Source: Chryseobacterium aureum
Lineage (GTDB): Bacteria > Bacteroidota > Bacteroidia > Flavobacteriales > Weeksellaceae
Length of the DNA: 64,000 bases
Direction: 5' to 3'
Assembly: GCF_003971235.1 (NCBI RefSeq)
Contig: NZ_CP034661.1
Location: 1,116,001 to 1,180,000, forward strand
The notes beneath the pieces are model-generated. The model was given only the letters and a program-made list of their open reading frames with translations. It ran no database searches and was not told the DNA's origin. The position numbers were made by a program, and so were the translations under genes. Positions 32,063 to 42,408 of this stretch are shown here, one piece after another (the first letter of the stretch is position 1; each line of letters opens with the position of its first letter).

Positions 32063-32554
32063 TTATTTATTGGAAGCTATATAACTGCCTAATAAAGCTT
32101 TGCCCGACTGTTTTGAAAAAGTTCTCCCCAGTCTGAATATATTAAACAGCCAAAGGCTTTGATAAACTTGTAATTTGTATTGATAATTTTTCGTTGTACT
32201 GTTCTCTGCCAGATCATAGCTGTAAGCAATATCGTAAGGAAATCCGGAAGGCAGTAATCCTACGGTGAGCATACTTCCAATCATTGGGTTTCCGCAGGGA
32301 GGTGTACGCTTCATCATGGGATGCAGGGTGATCTTAGCTGCATGGGTACTGTCTTCTACAATTTCATAGATATCAGAATGTTTTAAAATTTTAAATTCCC
32401 TTTCAAGATCCTTATTCACGACAAAAACTCTCTGCTTTTTAAAATCAGCTTTTGCATGGTTATACTCCCTGGGATATGCACTGTACGATGGAATGCAGCT
32501 CCAGAGAGAGCCGGAAATCAAAAAAGAGTATATGGCAATTTTAAATACTTTCAT
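32063..32554 (-). CDS. Putative lipoprotein between the TPR and barrel genes
   Basis: A 163-residue protein with a signal sequence and a Cys at the end of ISGSLWSC (residue 20), so it is probably lipid-anchored. The body shows no domain I know; it includes PPCGNPMIGSMLTVGLLPSG near residue 88. Its start lies 3 bases after the stop of the TPR gene, so translation is probably coupled. It may be part of the same envelope complex as the barrel and the TPR protein. Confidence 0.75.
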   Translation of the reverse strand: MKVFKIAIYSFLISGSLWSCIPSYSAYPREYNHAKADFKKQRVFVVNKDLEREFKILKHSDIYEIVEDSTHAAKITLHPMMKRTPPCGNPMIGSMLTVGLLPSGFPYDIAYSYDLAENSTTKNYQYKLQVYQSLWLFNIFRLGRTFSKQSGKALLGSYIASNK

Positions 32555-32557
32555 CCC

Positions 32558-35521
32558 CTATTTCTTAATCTGCTTTTTAACTTCTTTTGCTTCGGCTACA
32601 ATTTCAGGGAAATCTTTATAGTTTGCGATAATCTGATCACAGGTATAACTTGCCTGATAGTTGTCTTTCAGACCGATGTAGTTTTTCGCCATCAATACCA
32701 AGGCTTTTGCTCCCCAGAATTCTTCCGATGCATAGTTATTGGCAAGCTTGAAGATCGTTTCATTAGACGACTTAAATGCTTTTCCTTTGTTCTGATAGTA
32801 TGCTTTAGCATATAAAGCTTCCGCAGCTACCGAAGTATTGGATGATTTTTCAAGAGAAACATAAGCAGTCTGCGCCTCTTTATCCTTTCCTGAGTTCATC
32901 AGACTTCTTGCTTTGATCACTTTTGCGGTTTCAATAACGGCCGCTGAGTTTTTAGAATTCGCAATTACTGCGTTGGCTAATTTTTCAGCTTCTGAGAAAT
33001 TATTTTCTTCTGCGTATAGTTTCATTAACTCTACATTCGCATAGTTTTTAATGCTGATGTTGGAAGAGTTTTTAATGCCTTCAAGGTACTTTTTAGCTTC
33101 TGTAGTATTTCCCTGTGCAATAAAGATTTGAGCTAAACGAGTTTGTGCATCATCCTGGTAATCATTCTGAATTCCAGCCACTTCCTGAAGAACAAGTAAA
33201 GCTTTGGTTGAATTGTTAGTCTGATAGTAACTTTCTCCCAATTCATATTTAGCCTGGTACAATCCTTCACCTGTTGGGTTCTGTGTCAGATACTTTTCGT
33301 AGTAAGAAATTGCACTTTTATAATCTTTCTTCGCAAAGAACTGCTTAGCGGTTGAAAGGTTGATTTCATCAATTTCAGCAGTGTCTACATTTACACCGAC
33401 ATTTCTTGCGAAGTTTTCATATCCGGAAACATCTCCGTTCTTCGTGAAGATCGGTTTGGCTGCCTGCACCACTTTTTGGGCATAGGCCGTATTTTTATAC
33501 TGCTCTCCCAAGGATTTCAGTTCAGCAAGCGCTTTATCATTCTGGTTCTGATCAATATAATTCTGAGCTCTGTAAATAGATGCGTTGGCTATCAGATCTT
33601 TGTCGGACGAACCTTTTATTACTTTTCCAAAATAATCATTGGAGTTCCCAAAATCATCCTGAGCGGCGTAAGCTGTTCCGATTTCATATTGAGCGTCATC
33701 ATAATATTCGGAATCCGGATATTTTGATAAAAGATTTTTAAGATTGGTGATTTTCGCCTGGGTATCCCCTTTGAATCCTAAAGCCATCGCTTTCTGGTAC
33801 AAAGTGTAATCCGTAGCATCTTCATTTTTATCATAGATAGCGATAGCTTCGTTCAGATCATTGTTGGCATAATGAATATCAGCAAGACGAAGTTCTGCAT
33901 CATTTTTAAATTCCGGTTTCGGGTTGGCAAGATATTGTTTGAAATAAGTAGCCGCCTGATCAAATTTCTTAGATTTAAAATAGGCATATCCCAAATCATA
34001 CGGAAGCTGCTGTTTTTCAGGGAAGCTTTCGTTCAGAAGCTTTTCATAACGGACAATGGCAGACGGATAATTTCCTTTCTGATAATACACCTGTGCCAGC
34101 CAGTATAAAGCTCTGCTGTTAAATTCCTTATTGATATTAAAACCAAGGCTTCTTAAGAAATATTTCTCAGCCTCATCGTAATTTCCTTTGTTGAACTCTT
34201 CGGTCCCTAATAAATAAGAAACCTCCTGATCTACTTTGTTGATCTCAGGAGTGGAACTCTGCAGCCTGTCAATAGCATTCAGCGTTTCCTTATAATTTCC
34301 GGAATACAGATAAGATTTCACCAATAATGACCTCATTTCTGTGGCATTGGCTCCATTCTGATTTTCGTTGATATAGCTTTGGATTACCGCTGATGGACTT
34401 TCAAACGGGTTACCGATATCGTAACTAAGTTTAGCATACTGCTCATGAGCCAGCTTTTTCACCTTTGCATCATAATCCATCTGGTAAGAAGAACGGAATG
34501 CGGAAAGTGCTTCCTGCTTTTTATCTACTGCCAGATAAGCATTTCCTAGCTGATAGTACGCATTTTGTGCTAAAGCAGAATTGCTGTTAAGAAGCTGGTT
34601 GTAATAAGAAACCGCTTCATCATATTTTTTAAGCTGTGCCGCTACAAATCCCATCTCATACAAATCGTTTTCGGATGGATTCTGCTGTACGCTCAGGTAA
34701 TCTTTCAGATGTGGGTAGGCAGAACTGTAATCATTTTTCATGAAATAACTCTCCCCAATGATCTTATGAACTTCTGCTTTATAAGAATCCGAAATATTTT
34801 CTTTTAACAGGGCATTTCCTTCTGTAATGGCCTGATCGTAGTTCTTATCATTATAATACATCTGTACATAATAAGGACGAACCAGCTTTGAGAATTTATC
34901 CTGATCTTTTATAGAATCAAAATACTGAAACGCTTTATCATTTTGTCTGTTGCTGTAATATAAATGCCCCAGCATGTATGCAATATCCCCTTTCTGAGAC
35001 TGATCTGCAGTTTTATAAGCTTCTTCAAGAGCATCAATAGCTCCTTTAGAATCACCCGTCATGAATTTTGCATATCCAAGCTTCAGAATATACTGTGTAT
35101 TTTCCTCTTTGGAAAGCTGATACTGGTTCACTTTTTTCAGAGTTTCCAGCGCTTTGTCAAAGTCTTTTTTTGCCAAATAGTAATCCGCCAGCGGAAGATT
35201 AGCCTGAGCAAAATAAGCAGAATTAGGATATTCTCTGATGAAAGCCGTTAACCCCTCTTCGGCATGATTTTTCTGTAGAATCACACCAATGACATTATCA
35301 AAAAACTGCGCAGCCTCCTTCTTCGAACGCGACAAATTCTGATTGTAGAAATATTGTCTTGCATATTCGTATTGTGAAGCGTTGTAAATTTTAGTCTGAT
35401 AAAGATTTTCGGCTAGATTAAACCTGTAATTTTCTTTCTGGGTAAAATATTGAGACTGCTGAGCATCGGAGATTCCGAAATAAATGACCGCAGCCGCTAA
35501 AAGTATTTTTTTTGATTTCAT
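32558..35521 (-). CDS. Large exported TPR-repeat protein
   Basis: A 987-residue protein with a signal peptide (ending near ISDAQQ, residue 21) and tetratricopeptide repeats over almost its whole length (for example YFLRSLGFNINKEF, AYFKSKKFDQAATYFKQYL, YEKYLTQNPTGEG). At least 15 repeat-like units are visible. Such solenoids bind peptides or hold complexes together. In Bacteroidetes, large periplasmic TPR proteins of this kind lie beside TonB-type barrels and are annotated as TonB-system components. It is first in a three-gene operon. Confidence 0.9.
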   Translation of the reverse strand: MKSKKILLAAAVIYFGISDAQQSQYFTQKENYRFNLAENLYQTKIYNASQYEYARQYFYNQNLSRSKKEAAQFFDNVIGVILQKNHAEEGLTAFIREYPNSAYFAQANLPLADYYLAKKDFDKALETLKKVNQYQLSKEENTQYILKLGYAKFMTGDSKGAIDALEEAYKTADQSQKGDIAYMLGHLYYSNRQNDKAFQYFDSIKDQDKFSKLVRPYYVQMYYNDKNYDQAITEGNALLKENISDSYKAEVHKIIGESYFMKNDYSSAYPHLKDYLSVQQNPSENDLYEMGFVAAQLKKYDEAVSYYNQLLNSNSALAQNAYYQLGNAYLAVDKKQEALSAFRSSYQMDYDAKVKKLAHEQYAKLSYDIGNPFESPSAVIQSYINENQNGANATEMRSLLVKSYLYSGNYKETLNAIDRLQSSTPEINKVDQEVSYLLGTEEFNKGNYDEAEKYFLRSLGFNINKEFNSRALYWLAQVYYQKGNYPSAIVRYEKLLNESFPEKQQLPYDLGYAYFKSKKFDQAATYFKQYLANPKPEFKNDAELRLADIHYANNDLNEAIAIYDKNEDATDYTLYQKAMALGFKGDTQAKITNLKNLLSKYPDSEYYDDAQYEIGTAYAAQDDFGNSNDYFGKVIKGSSDKDLIANASIYRAQNYIDQNQNDKALAELKSLGEQYKNTAYAQKVVQAAKPIFTKNGDVSGYENFARNVGVNVDTAEIDEINLSTAKQFFAKKDYKSAISYYEKYLTQNPTGEGLYQAKYELGESYYQTNNSTKALLVLQEVAGIQNDYQDDAQTRLAQIFIAQGNTTEAKKYLEGIKNSSNISIKNYANVELMKLYAEENNFSEAEKLANAVIANSKNSAAVIETAKVIKARSLMNSGKDKEAQTAYVSLEKSSNTSVAAEALYAKAYYQNKGKAFKSSNETIFKLANNYASEEFWGAKALVLMAKNYIGLKDNYQASYTCDQIIANYKDFPEIVAEAKEVKKQIKK

Positions 35522-35722
35522 TCTTCTTGATATAAGAAAATTAGTCTAAATAAGTTAACGAAAATATTAAAAACTTATTGTTTAAGCAAGTTTTAACAGA
35601 GTTAATGGTTGTTAATACTTATTCATGGCCACGAAAAATTTCTCACGTTGCAATGATAAAATTTACTACTTTCGTCTGATAAAATGTAAACAATTTTAAT
35701 TAACTGTTATCAAAAACGTATT

Positions 35723-35730
35723 TAAATTTG
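35723..35730 (+). promoter_or_regulatory. -7 box before the first CocE-type gene
   Basis: TAAATTTG, 48 bases before the ATG. The stretch GATACTTTTTC ... AAAACATACCAT that follows is repeated in front of the second CocE-type gene (near 38164-38200). Confidence 0.5.
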
Positions 35731-35777
35731 ATACTTTTTCAACAGCAGCTAAAAACATACCATAAACACGCCATTCC

Positions 35778-38018
35778 ATGAAATTTAAGATTCTTTTAGC
35801 ATTAATTTGTGTAAACCTTCTGCAGGCACAAAAATTTTACTTTCCAAAAACCGCTGTAACTGACTCTGTTCTATTGGAAAAACAAATGCCCGGCCTTGCA
35901 CAGCAGGTAATTCCTCATCTTCAGTCTGCCAAGTATAAGCCGGAAAATACGGTTGACCTTATGGACAATCTTTTCCGTTTGCAGATGGTAGCTCAGGATT
36001 ATAAAAATTCACTAACTTCTCTTTCCGAAAACCGCAATTTGTTTGCAGATCACAATATGGGAGGATACAGATTTATCGGATTTGAACTGTACAGCCTTGC
36101 GAAAATGGAACAAAAAGAAAGCGGCACTTCTTTTTCCCAGGCACTTCAGAAAGTATTTAATCAGAAATACGAAAGCCTTCCGGAAAAACTGATTCCCAGG
36201 CTCGGGATTGCTCTTGACGGAGATGTACGAGAATCCAGAAAACAGCTGAAAAAAATCCTGGACAGGCAAAAAGGTAAAGACAGTATTGATTACCGGACAG
36301 CCCTTGCCCTGTGCAAAAGCTATCTAAGCTATAAGGCCTATTCGGGAATCAAACCTCAGGTGATGCAGCTTCTGGCTTCAAAAGACAGAGAAAGATTCAT
36401 TATGGAGACCAAAGATCTTAGCCTAAAAAACGGAAATACCCTAACAATTACTCTTGTTCGGAAAAAGGAGAATACGGCACCACTTCCTGTTATTCTTACC
36501 AATAATATCTATGCAGGTTCATTTGATGAGTTCTTCGGAAAAAGGGCTGCTGTTTATAATTACGTAGGTGCTGTGGTCAATACCCGTGGTAAAAGAAATA
36601 GCAATAATATCAACGAACCTTTCGAGCATGAATCGGAGGATATTTACGAAGTGATAGACTGGGTAAGCAAACAGCCCTGGTGCAACGGGAAAGTGGGAAT
36701 GGTCGGTGGAAGTTACCTAGGTTTCAGTCAATGGGCAGCCGTAAAAAAACTGCATCCGGCATTAAAAACCATCGTTCCTCAGGTTGCAGTAGGCATCGGA
36801 ATTGATTATCCTGCCCAGAATAATATCTTCATGAGCTATATGGTGCAGTGGATTCAATATGTAACCAACAACAAATTTACAGATGAAGCTGATTTTGCCA
36901 ATGCGGTAAAATGGGATTCGATTTATACAAAGTGGTACAAAAGCGGAAAATCATTCAGATCTTTGGATGCGATAAGCGGAAAACCAAGCAAAATATTCCA
37001 GCGATGGCTGGATCACCCGGGATACGACCAGTACTGGCAGAAAATGGTTCCTTACAAAGAGGATTTCTCTAACATCAATATTCCTATTCTGACGACAACA
37101 GGTTATTATGATGATGATCAGATTGGTGCATTGTATTATTTTAAACAGCATCATCTGTATAATAAAAATGCCAACCATTATCTTGTGATAGGTCCCTATA
37201 ATCACGGAGGAGCACAAAGTTTCGGATTTACTTACGTGAACGGAAATCCTATTGATCCTGTGGCCAGAATAAGCATTGACGATCTTGCTTTCTCGTGGTT
37301 CGATTATATTCTTAAAGGAGGCCAAAAACCGGAAATATTAAAAGACAGAATTAATTTTCAGGTCATGAATACCAATACATGGAAGCATGTAGCCGATCTT
37401 GATAAAATGCATAATTCTTCTTTGAAATTCTACCTTCAGGACAAAAAAAATTCACCGTCTGTATTTAATAAACCGGAAAACAAAGCCTTCACAAAACAAA
37501 CTGTAGATTTAAAAAACAGGAATCAGAAAGACATTTACTACAAAGCCGGCAAAAAGGACAGCATAAAAATGACCAATTCTATTGCTTTTGAAAGTGAGGT
37601 GCTTGACAAGGATATCATCATCAGCGGAAATCTATCCGGAATTTTCAATGTATCTCTTAATAAAAAGGATTTTGATACAGATACTTATCTGTACCAGATT
37701 TCTCCGAATGGAAAATACTATTTACTATCAACTCACATTGTGAGAGCCAGCTATGCGAAGAACAATGAAAAACGACAGCTTCTTGAACCGAACAAAATGG
37801 AACAAATCCCGATTAACAATTCCTATTTCATAAGTAAAAAGATAGAGAAAGGAAGCAAACTTCTTTTATTGGTCGGAGTGAATAAAAGTCCTAACTGGCA
37901 GATCAATTATGGTTCCGGTAAAGATGTAAGTGATGAAACAGTAAAGGATTCCGGTGAACCCATGGAGATAAAATGGTACAATGACAGCTATGTGGAAATT
38001 CCTGTTTATAAAGACTAA
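35778..38018 (+). CDS. CocE/NonD-family hydrolase, copy 1
   Basis: A 746-residue exported protein (signal peptide ending near NLLQAQK, residue 18). After an N-terminal helical region (about 20-205) comes an alpha/beta-hydrolase of the CocE/X-Pro dipeptidyl-peptidase type (about 210-520): the nucleophile motif GGSYLGFSQW with Ser 312, a likely catalytic Asp in TTTGYYDDDQIGALYY and His in GPYNHGGAQSF. A C-terminal jelly-roll follows (about 540-746). It probably cleaves peptides or esters in the periplasm. The extra N-terminal helical domain is unusual among simple CocE enzymes. A close paralog follows. Confidence 0.9.
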   Translation: MKFKILLALICVNLLQAQKFYFPKTAVTDSVLLEKQMPGLAQQVIPHLQSAKYKPENTVDLMDNLFRLQMVAQDYKNSLTSLSENRNLFADHNMGGYRFIGFELYSLAKMEQKESGTSFSQALQKVFNQKYESLPEKLIPRLGIALDGDVRESRKQLKKILDRQKGKDSIDYRTALALCKSYLSYKAYSGIKPQVMQLLASKDRERFIMETKDLSLKNGNTLTITLVRKKENTAPLPVILTNNIYAGSFDEFFGKRAAVYNYVGAVVNTRGKRNSNNINEPFEHESEDIYEVIDWVSKQPWCNGKVGMVGGSYLGFSQWAAVKKLHPALKTIVPQVAVGIGIDYPAQNNIFMSYMVQWIQYVTNNKFTDEADFANAVKWDSIYTKWYKSGKSFRSLDAISGKPSKIFQRWLDHPGYDQYWQKMVPYKEDFSNINIPILTTTGYYDDDQIGALYYFKQHHLYNKNANHYLVIGPYNHGGAQSFGFTYVNGNPIDPVARISIDDLAFSWFDYILKGGQKPEILKDRINFQVMNTNTWKHVADLDKMHNSSLKFYLQDKKNSPSVFNKPENKAFTKQTVDLKNRNQKDIYYKAGKKDSIKMTNSIAFESEVLDKDIIISGNLSGIFNVSLNKKDFDTDTYLYQISPNGKYYLLSTHIVRASYAKNNEKRQLLEPNKMEQIPINNSYFISKKIEKGSKLLLLVGVNKSPNWQINYGSGKDVSDETVKDSGEPMEIKWYNDSYVEIPVYKD

Positions 38019-38040
38019 AACCCTTTTCCAAATACATTTC

Positions 38041-38114
38041 AGCGGGCTATATGCAATACAATAATAATAAGATCATTTCATTCTTTACTGATAAAATTCT
38101 TAATTTAGCCCGCT
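38041..38114. other. Spaced inverted repeat between the two CocE-type genes
   Basis: AGCGGGCTA (38041-38049) and TAGCCCGCT (38106-38114) are 9-bp arms separated by 56 bases. No T-run follows, so it is not a typical terminator. Confidence 0.45.
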
Positions 38115-38200
38115 AAAAAAATAACCAATTGAGCAATATGAAGATCAAGAACATTTTTTGATGTGATACTTTTTCATCGCCAGCTCAAAACATACCATTA

Positions 38201-40465
38201 ATGAAATTTAAGATACTCTTAGCATTATTCTTTGTCAATATAATGCAGGCCCAGAAGTTTTACTTTCCGAAAGCAGCAACAACGGATTCTGTGATTTTGG
38301 AAAAACAAATTCCCGAACTCGCTTTAAAGGTGATCACTGAATATCAGTCTCCTAAGAACAAACCGAAGTATGTACTCACATTTTTAGATAACCTGTTTCG
38401 TTTACAGCTCGCGGCAAAGGATTACAAAAGTTCAATTGCAAGTGTAACCGCTTACCGCAAGGAATATGCAGATCATAACATGGCAGGGAACAAACATCTT
38501 GCTCATGAAATCTATAGTATGGCCAGGCTGATGGAAAAAGATAAAAATATTCCGTTTCCAGATGCTCTTCAAGCGGCTTTTACTACAAGATATGAAAGTT
38601 TATCCGAGCCACTGACTGCCAAAGTAGGACCTACCCTGGATATTGATTCAGATGTAAGGGATCATAAAAAAAGGCTGAAAGCAGCACTTGACAAACAAAA
38701 AGATAAGGATAGTATAGACTATGCTTCCGCTCTGGCTTTATGTAAAAACTATGTCAATTATAAGACCTACTCAAGCATCAAACCCCAGATTATGCAGCTT
38801 TTTAAAGTAAAGGAGCAGGAGAAATTCATCATCGAATCCAAAATACTTACTTTAAAAAAAGGAACTAAACTCACCATTACGATTGTACGAAAAAAAGAAA
38901 ACACCTCTCCTCTTCCCGTTATACTTACCAATAATATTTATGCCGGAGAATTTGTAGATGCAGGGATGGGGAAAAGAGCAGCTGTTTACAATTATGTAGG
39001 AGCCGTGGTTAATACCCGTGGAAAAAAAGACAGCAATGACCCCAATCATCCATTTGAAGACGAAGCGCAGGATCTTTATGAAGTCATAGACTGGGTAAGC
39101 AAGCAACCGTGGAGCAATGGTAAAGTAGGAATGATAGGCGGAAGTTATTTAGGATTCAGCCAATGGGCAGCTGCCAAAAAACTGCACCCGGCTTTGAAAA
39201 CCATTGTGCCTCAGGTTTCGGTAGGAATCGGAATAGATTATCCTTCTCAGAATAATGTCTTCAAGGGCTATATGCTCCAGTGGATTCAGTATGTCACCAA
39301 TAATAAGCTGACTGATGAAGCAAGCTTCAATAATGATACAAAATGGGACTCTATCAATACAGCATGGTACAAAAGCGGCAGATCATTCAGAGCCCTTGAT
39401 TCTTTAAGCGGGAAGCCCAATACAATATTCCAAAGATGGCTGGATCATCCCGGTTATGATAAATACTGGCAAAGCATGGTTCCTTACAAAAAAGAATTTG
39501 CCAAAATAAACATTCCTGTTTTAACGACTACAGGCTATTATGATGCTGATCAGATCGGAGCATTGTATTATTATAAAGAACATTACAAATACAACAGAAA
39601 TCCTAATCATTATTTGGTGATAGGGCCTTATGATCATGCAGCAGCTCAAAGCTATGGAAACAATTATGTTTATGTTTTCGGTTATGGGAATCTACTCATA
39701 GATCCTGTAGCCAGAATAAGTATTGATCAACTTGCTTTTTCATGGTTCGATTATATTCTGAAGGATGGCAAAAAACCGGAACTTCTGAAGGATAAAGTCA
39801 ATTTTCAGATCATGAACTGTAATACATGGAAACATGTTCCTACTCTTGATAAAATGCACTCATCTTCACTTAAATTTTATCTTAAGGATCTTAAAAACGG
39901 TTCTTCAGTTTTTGAGAAACCCGGAACTGAACAATTTACCCAGCAGACCGTTGACTTTAAAGACAGAAATCCGAAATATCTTTATCATACAGTAAGCAAA
40001 CAGGATAGTGTATATGTAACCAATTCTGTTTATTTTGAAAGTGAAATTCTGGAAAAGGATATTACAATAAGCGGAAATTTATCCGGAATATTCAACGTTT
40101 CCATCAACAAAAAGGATTTTGATCCCAAAACCTTATTATATCAGGTACAGCCTGATGGTAAGGTATTTTTACTGTCTACCCATCTTACCCGAGCCAGCTA
40201 TGCAAAAAACAAGTCCAAACGTCATCTGCTTAAACCTGGCAAAAAGGAGCAGATCCAAATCAAAAACTCATTTTTCATCAGCAAAAAAATAGAAAAAGGA
40301 AGTAAACTGGTCTTACTGGTAGGAGTTAATAGAAATAAGAACTGGCAGGTCAATTATGGCACAGGGAAAAATGTAAGTGATGAAACTATAAAAGATGCAG
40401 GTGAGCCATTGGAAATAAAATGGTACAACGACAGTTATGTGGAAATTCCCATTTATAAAGAGTAA
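38201..40465 (+). CDS. CocE/NonD-family hydrolase, copy 2
   Basis: A 754-residue paralog of the preceding gene with the same signal peptide (MKFKILLALFFVNIMQAQK), helical N-terminal region, alpha/beta-hydrolase and jelly-roll. The nucleophile motif GGSYLGFSQW places Ser at residue 315. The Asp and His motifs are TTGYYDADQIGALYY and GPYDHAAAQSYG. The gene and its 5' flank are duplicated, so the pair arose by tandem duplication. Divergence in the N-terminal domain is larger than in the hydrolase core, which suggests changed specificity or binding. Confidence 0.9.
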   Translation: MKFKILLALFFVNIMQAQKFYFPKAATTDSVILEKQIPELALKVITEYQSPKNKPKYVLTFLDNLFRLQLAAKDYKSSIASVTAYRKEYADHNMAGNKHLAHEIYSMARLMEKDKNIPFPDALQAAFTTRYESLSEPLTAKVGPTLDIDSDVRDHKKRLKAALDKQKDKDSIDYASALALCKNYVNYKTYSSIKPQIMQLFKVKEQEKFIIESKILTLKKGTKLTITIVRKKENTSPLPVILTNNIYAGEFVDAGMGKRAAVYNYVGAVVNTRGKKDSNDPNHPFEDEAQDLYEVIDWVSKQPWSNGKVGMIGGSYLGFSQWAAAKKLHPALKTIVPQVSVGIGIDYPSQNNVFKGYMLQWIQYVTNNKLTDEASFNNDTKWDSINTAWYKSGRSFRALDSLSGKPNTIFQRWLDHPGYDKYWQSMVPYKKEFAKINIPVLTTTGYYDADQIGALYYYKEHYKYNRNPNHYLVIGPYDHAAAQSYGNNYVYVFGYGNLLIDPVARISIDQLAFSWFDYILKDGKKPELLKDKVNFQIMNCNTWKHVPTLDKMHSSSLKFYLKDLKNGSSVFEKPGTEQFTQQTVDFKDRNPKYLYHTVSKQDSVYVTNSVYFESEILEKDITISGNLSGIFNVSINKKDFDPKTLLYQVQPDGKVFLLSTHLTRASYAKNKSKRHLLKPGKKEQIQIKNSFFISKKIEKGSKLVLLVGVNRNKNWQVNYGTGKNVSDETIKDAGEPLEIKWYNDSYVEIPIYKE

Positions 40466-40532
40466 ATTCTTTTGTTTGAGCATTTTTACCCAAATGTTTT
40501 TAACAACTGTTAACATCAAAATAAAAAATCAT

Positions 40533-40540
40533 TACATTTG
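40533..40540 (+). promoter_or_regulatory. -7 box before the permease gene
   Basis: TACATTTG followed by C, 30 bases before the ATG. Confidence 0.65.
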
Positions 40541-40569
40541 CTTTTTTTCAAATCAAATATAGTTATTGA

Positions 40570-42252
40570 ATGAGTCAACTTTTTAGAAGAAAAATCTATT
40601 CAGATACAGATACGTCAACGGGGCTTCTAAGAGTCTTAGGGGTGTGGGACATCGTATTTTTTGGTATTGCGGCCATTATTGGAGCTGGAAGCTTCAGCAG
40701 TTTGGGAGAAGCCGTTTTCAGAGGTGGTCCCGGTGTAATACTACTCTATTTGATTTGTGGCTTTGCCTGTGGATTTACGGCTTTATGCTATGCTGAGTTT
40801 GCCAGCAGAATTCCTACTGCAGGTTCTGCGTACACCTATGCTTATGCCAGTTTTGGAGAATTAATTGCATGGGTCATCGGCTGGGCCCTGATTATGGAAT
40901 ATTCTTTCGGGAATATCTATGTAGCCTTTTCGTGGTCGGATTATTTTACAAGCTTCCTGGGACGTCTCGGCATGCATATCCCGGATTATCTTACCTGCAG
41001 CTATACCGAAGCCAGGAAAGCCGTTCAATACGGTTCAGAAAACAAAGAATTACTGAATGCCTGGAAAACAGCTCCTTTAATAGGAAGTTTGAAATTTATT
41101 GTAGATATTCCGGCTTTGGTGATCAATGGTTTGATTACATGGCTTTGCTATGTAGGAGTAAAAGAAAGTAAAAACTTCAATAACTCCCTTGTTATCCTGA
41201 AACTTGGAGTAATTATATTGGTTATACTGGTTGGTTTTGCGTATATTAATACTGAAAACTGGACCCCCGTAAGCCCTGCAACGGGAACTCCGTCCTTTAT
41301 GCCGAATGGTTTTGCCGGGGTAATGAGCGCTGTATCCGGAGTTTTCTTCGCTTATATCGGGTTTGATGCTTTAAGTGTACTTTCTGAAGAGACCAAAGAT
41401 CCACAAAAGACTTTACCCAAAGGGATGATCATTTCCCTTGTCCTGTGTACGGTCATCTATATCGCTTTGACACTGGTATTAACCGGAATGGTAGATTATA
41501 AGAAATTTGACGGTGTGGGAGATCCGCTTTCCTTCATCTTTGAAAAAACAAATGCCAATGTAGCGTGGATGGAGCTTGTGGTTTCTTTCGTAGCGATTGT
41601 TGCCATTACTACCGTATTATTGGTTTTCCAGATGGGACAGCCGAGAATCTGGTATGCCATGAGCCGTGACGGGCTGATGCCTGCCAGGTTTCAAAAGGTA
41701 CACCCTAAATACAAAACACCTTCTTATGCAACCATTGTTACGGGGATTGTAGTAGGAATTCCCATCCTGTTTACAGATAAAACATTCATCCTGGATTTTA
41801 CAAGTATCGGAACTATTTTTGCATTTGTCTTGGTATGTGCAGGGGTGCTTATGCTGCCGGCTAAAGAAAAGATCAAGGGTAGATTTCACCTTCCGTATGT
41901 GAATGGTAAAATCATTTTCCCTGTGGTTTTCATCGGCAGTCTGCTGGTATTCTACAAATGGCAGCCAGAGTTTTTTGATAATCTGATGAACTGGTCTGAT
42001 CCTAATGAGGGAGAATTCAGAGCTTCTATTTTCTTCTTTATTATCATCAACCTGATCTTATGTGTGGTAGCTTTTATCAAAAACCTGTCATTAATTCCAT
42101 TGGTTGGATTAAGCTCATGCCTGTACCTTCTTACCGGAATGAGCCATGAGAACTGGTTCTGGTTCGGAATGTGGTTCCTGATCGGTATGGTTATTTATTT
42201 CTGCTACGGATACAAAAACAGCAAGCTTGGAAAAGAATTAAAGAATAGCTAA
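40570..42252 (+). CDS. APC-family amino acid permease
   Basis: A 560-residue integral membrane protein with about 12-14 hydrophobic segments. The first membrane segment holds the unwound motif GIAAIIGAGSF (about residues 32-42) of the amino acid-polyamine-organocation superfamily, and AFIGFDALSVLSEETKDPQKTLP-type segments (about 265-285, read as YIGFDALSVLSEETKDPQ) are typical of cationic amino acid transporters. It lies alone behind its own promoter. The substrate is inferred: an amino acid, most likely a cationic one. Confidence 0.92.
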   Translation: MSQLFRRKIYSDTDTSTGLLRVLGVWDIVFFGIAAIIGAGSFSSLGEAVFRGGPGVILLYLICGFACGFTALCYAEFASRIPTAGSAYTYAYASFGELIAWVIGWALIMEYSFGNIYVAFSWSDYFTSFLGRLGMHIPDYLTCSYTEARKAVQYGSENKELLNAWKTAPLIGSLKFIVDIPALVINGLITWLCYVGVKESKNFNNSLVILKLGVIILVILVGFAYINTENWTPVSPATGTPSFMPNGFAGVMSAVSGVFFAYIGFDALSVLSEETKDPQKTLPKGMIISLVLCTVIYIALTLVLTGMVDYKKFDGVGDPLSFIFEKTNANVAWMELVVSFVAIVAITTVLLVFQMGQPRIWYAMSRDGLMPARFQKVHPKYKTPSYATIVTGIVVGIPILFTDKTFILDFTSIGTIFAFVLVCAGVLMLPAKEKIKGRFHLPYVNGKIIFPVVFIGSLLVFYKWQPEFFDNLMNWSDPNEGEFRASIFFFIIINLILCVVAFIKNLSLIPLVGLSSCLYLLTGMSHENWFWFGMWFLIGMVIYFCYGYKNSKLGKELKNS

Positions 42253-42275
42253 ATAAAAAAGATATACCATTGCGG

Positions 42276-42340
42276 AAAGGCAAAATGGCAAAAAGGTCAA
42301 ACTTATAGAGAGACTGATTTGTTGTTTTGCCTTTTTCTTT
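42276..42340 (+). terminator. Possible long-loop terminator after the permease gene
   Basis: AAAGGCAAAA (42276-42285) can pair with TTTTGCCTTT (42325-42334), followed by TTCTTTTTTT-like sequence. The 39-base loop makes it uncertain. Confidence 0.4.
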
Positions 42341-42408
42341 TTTTACCTTCTCATAAAAATCGGCAAAATTCTTGCTATAGCTTCATAAGAACCCATAAAC
42401 TAACCGCC

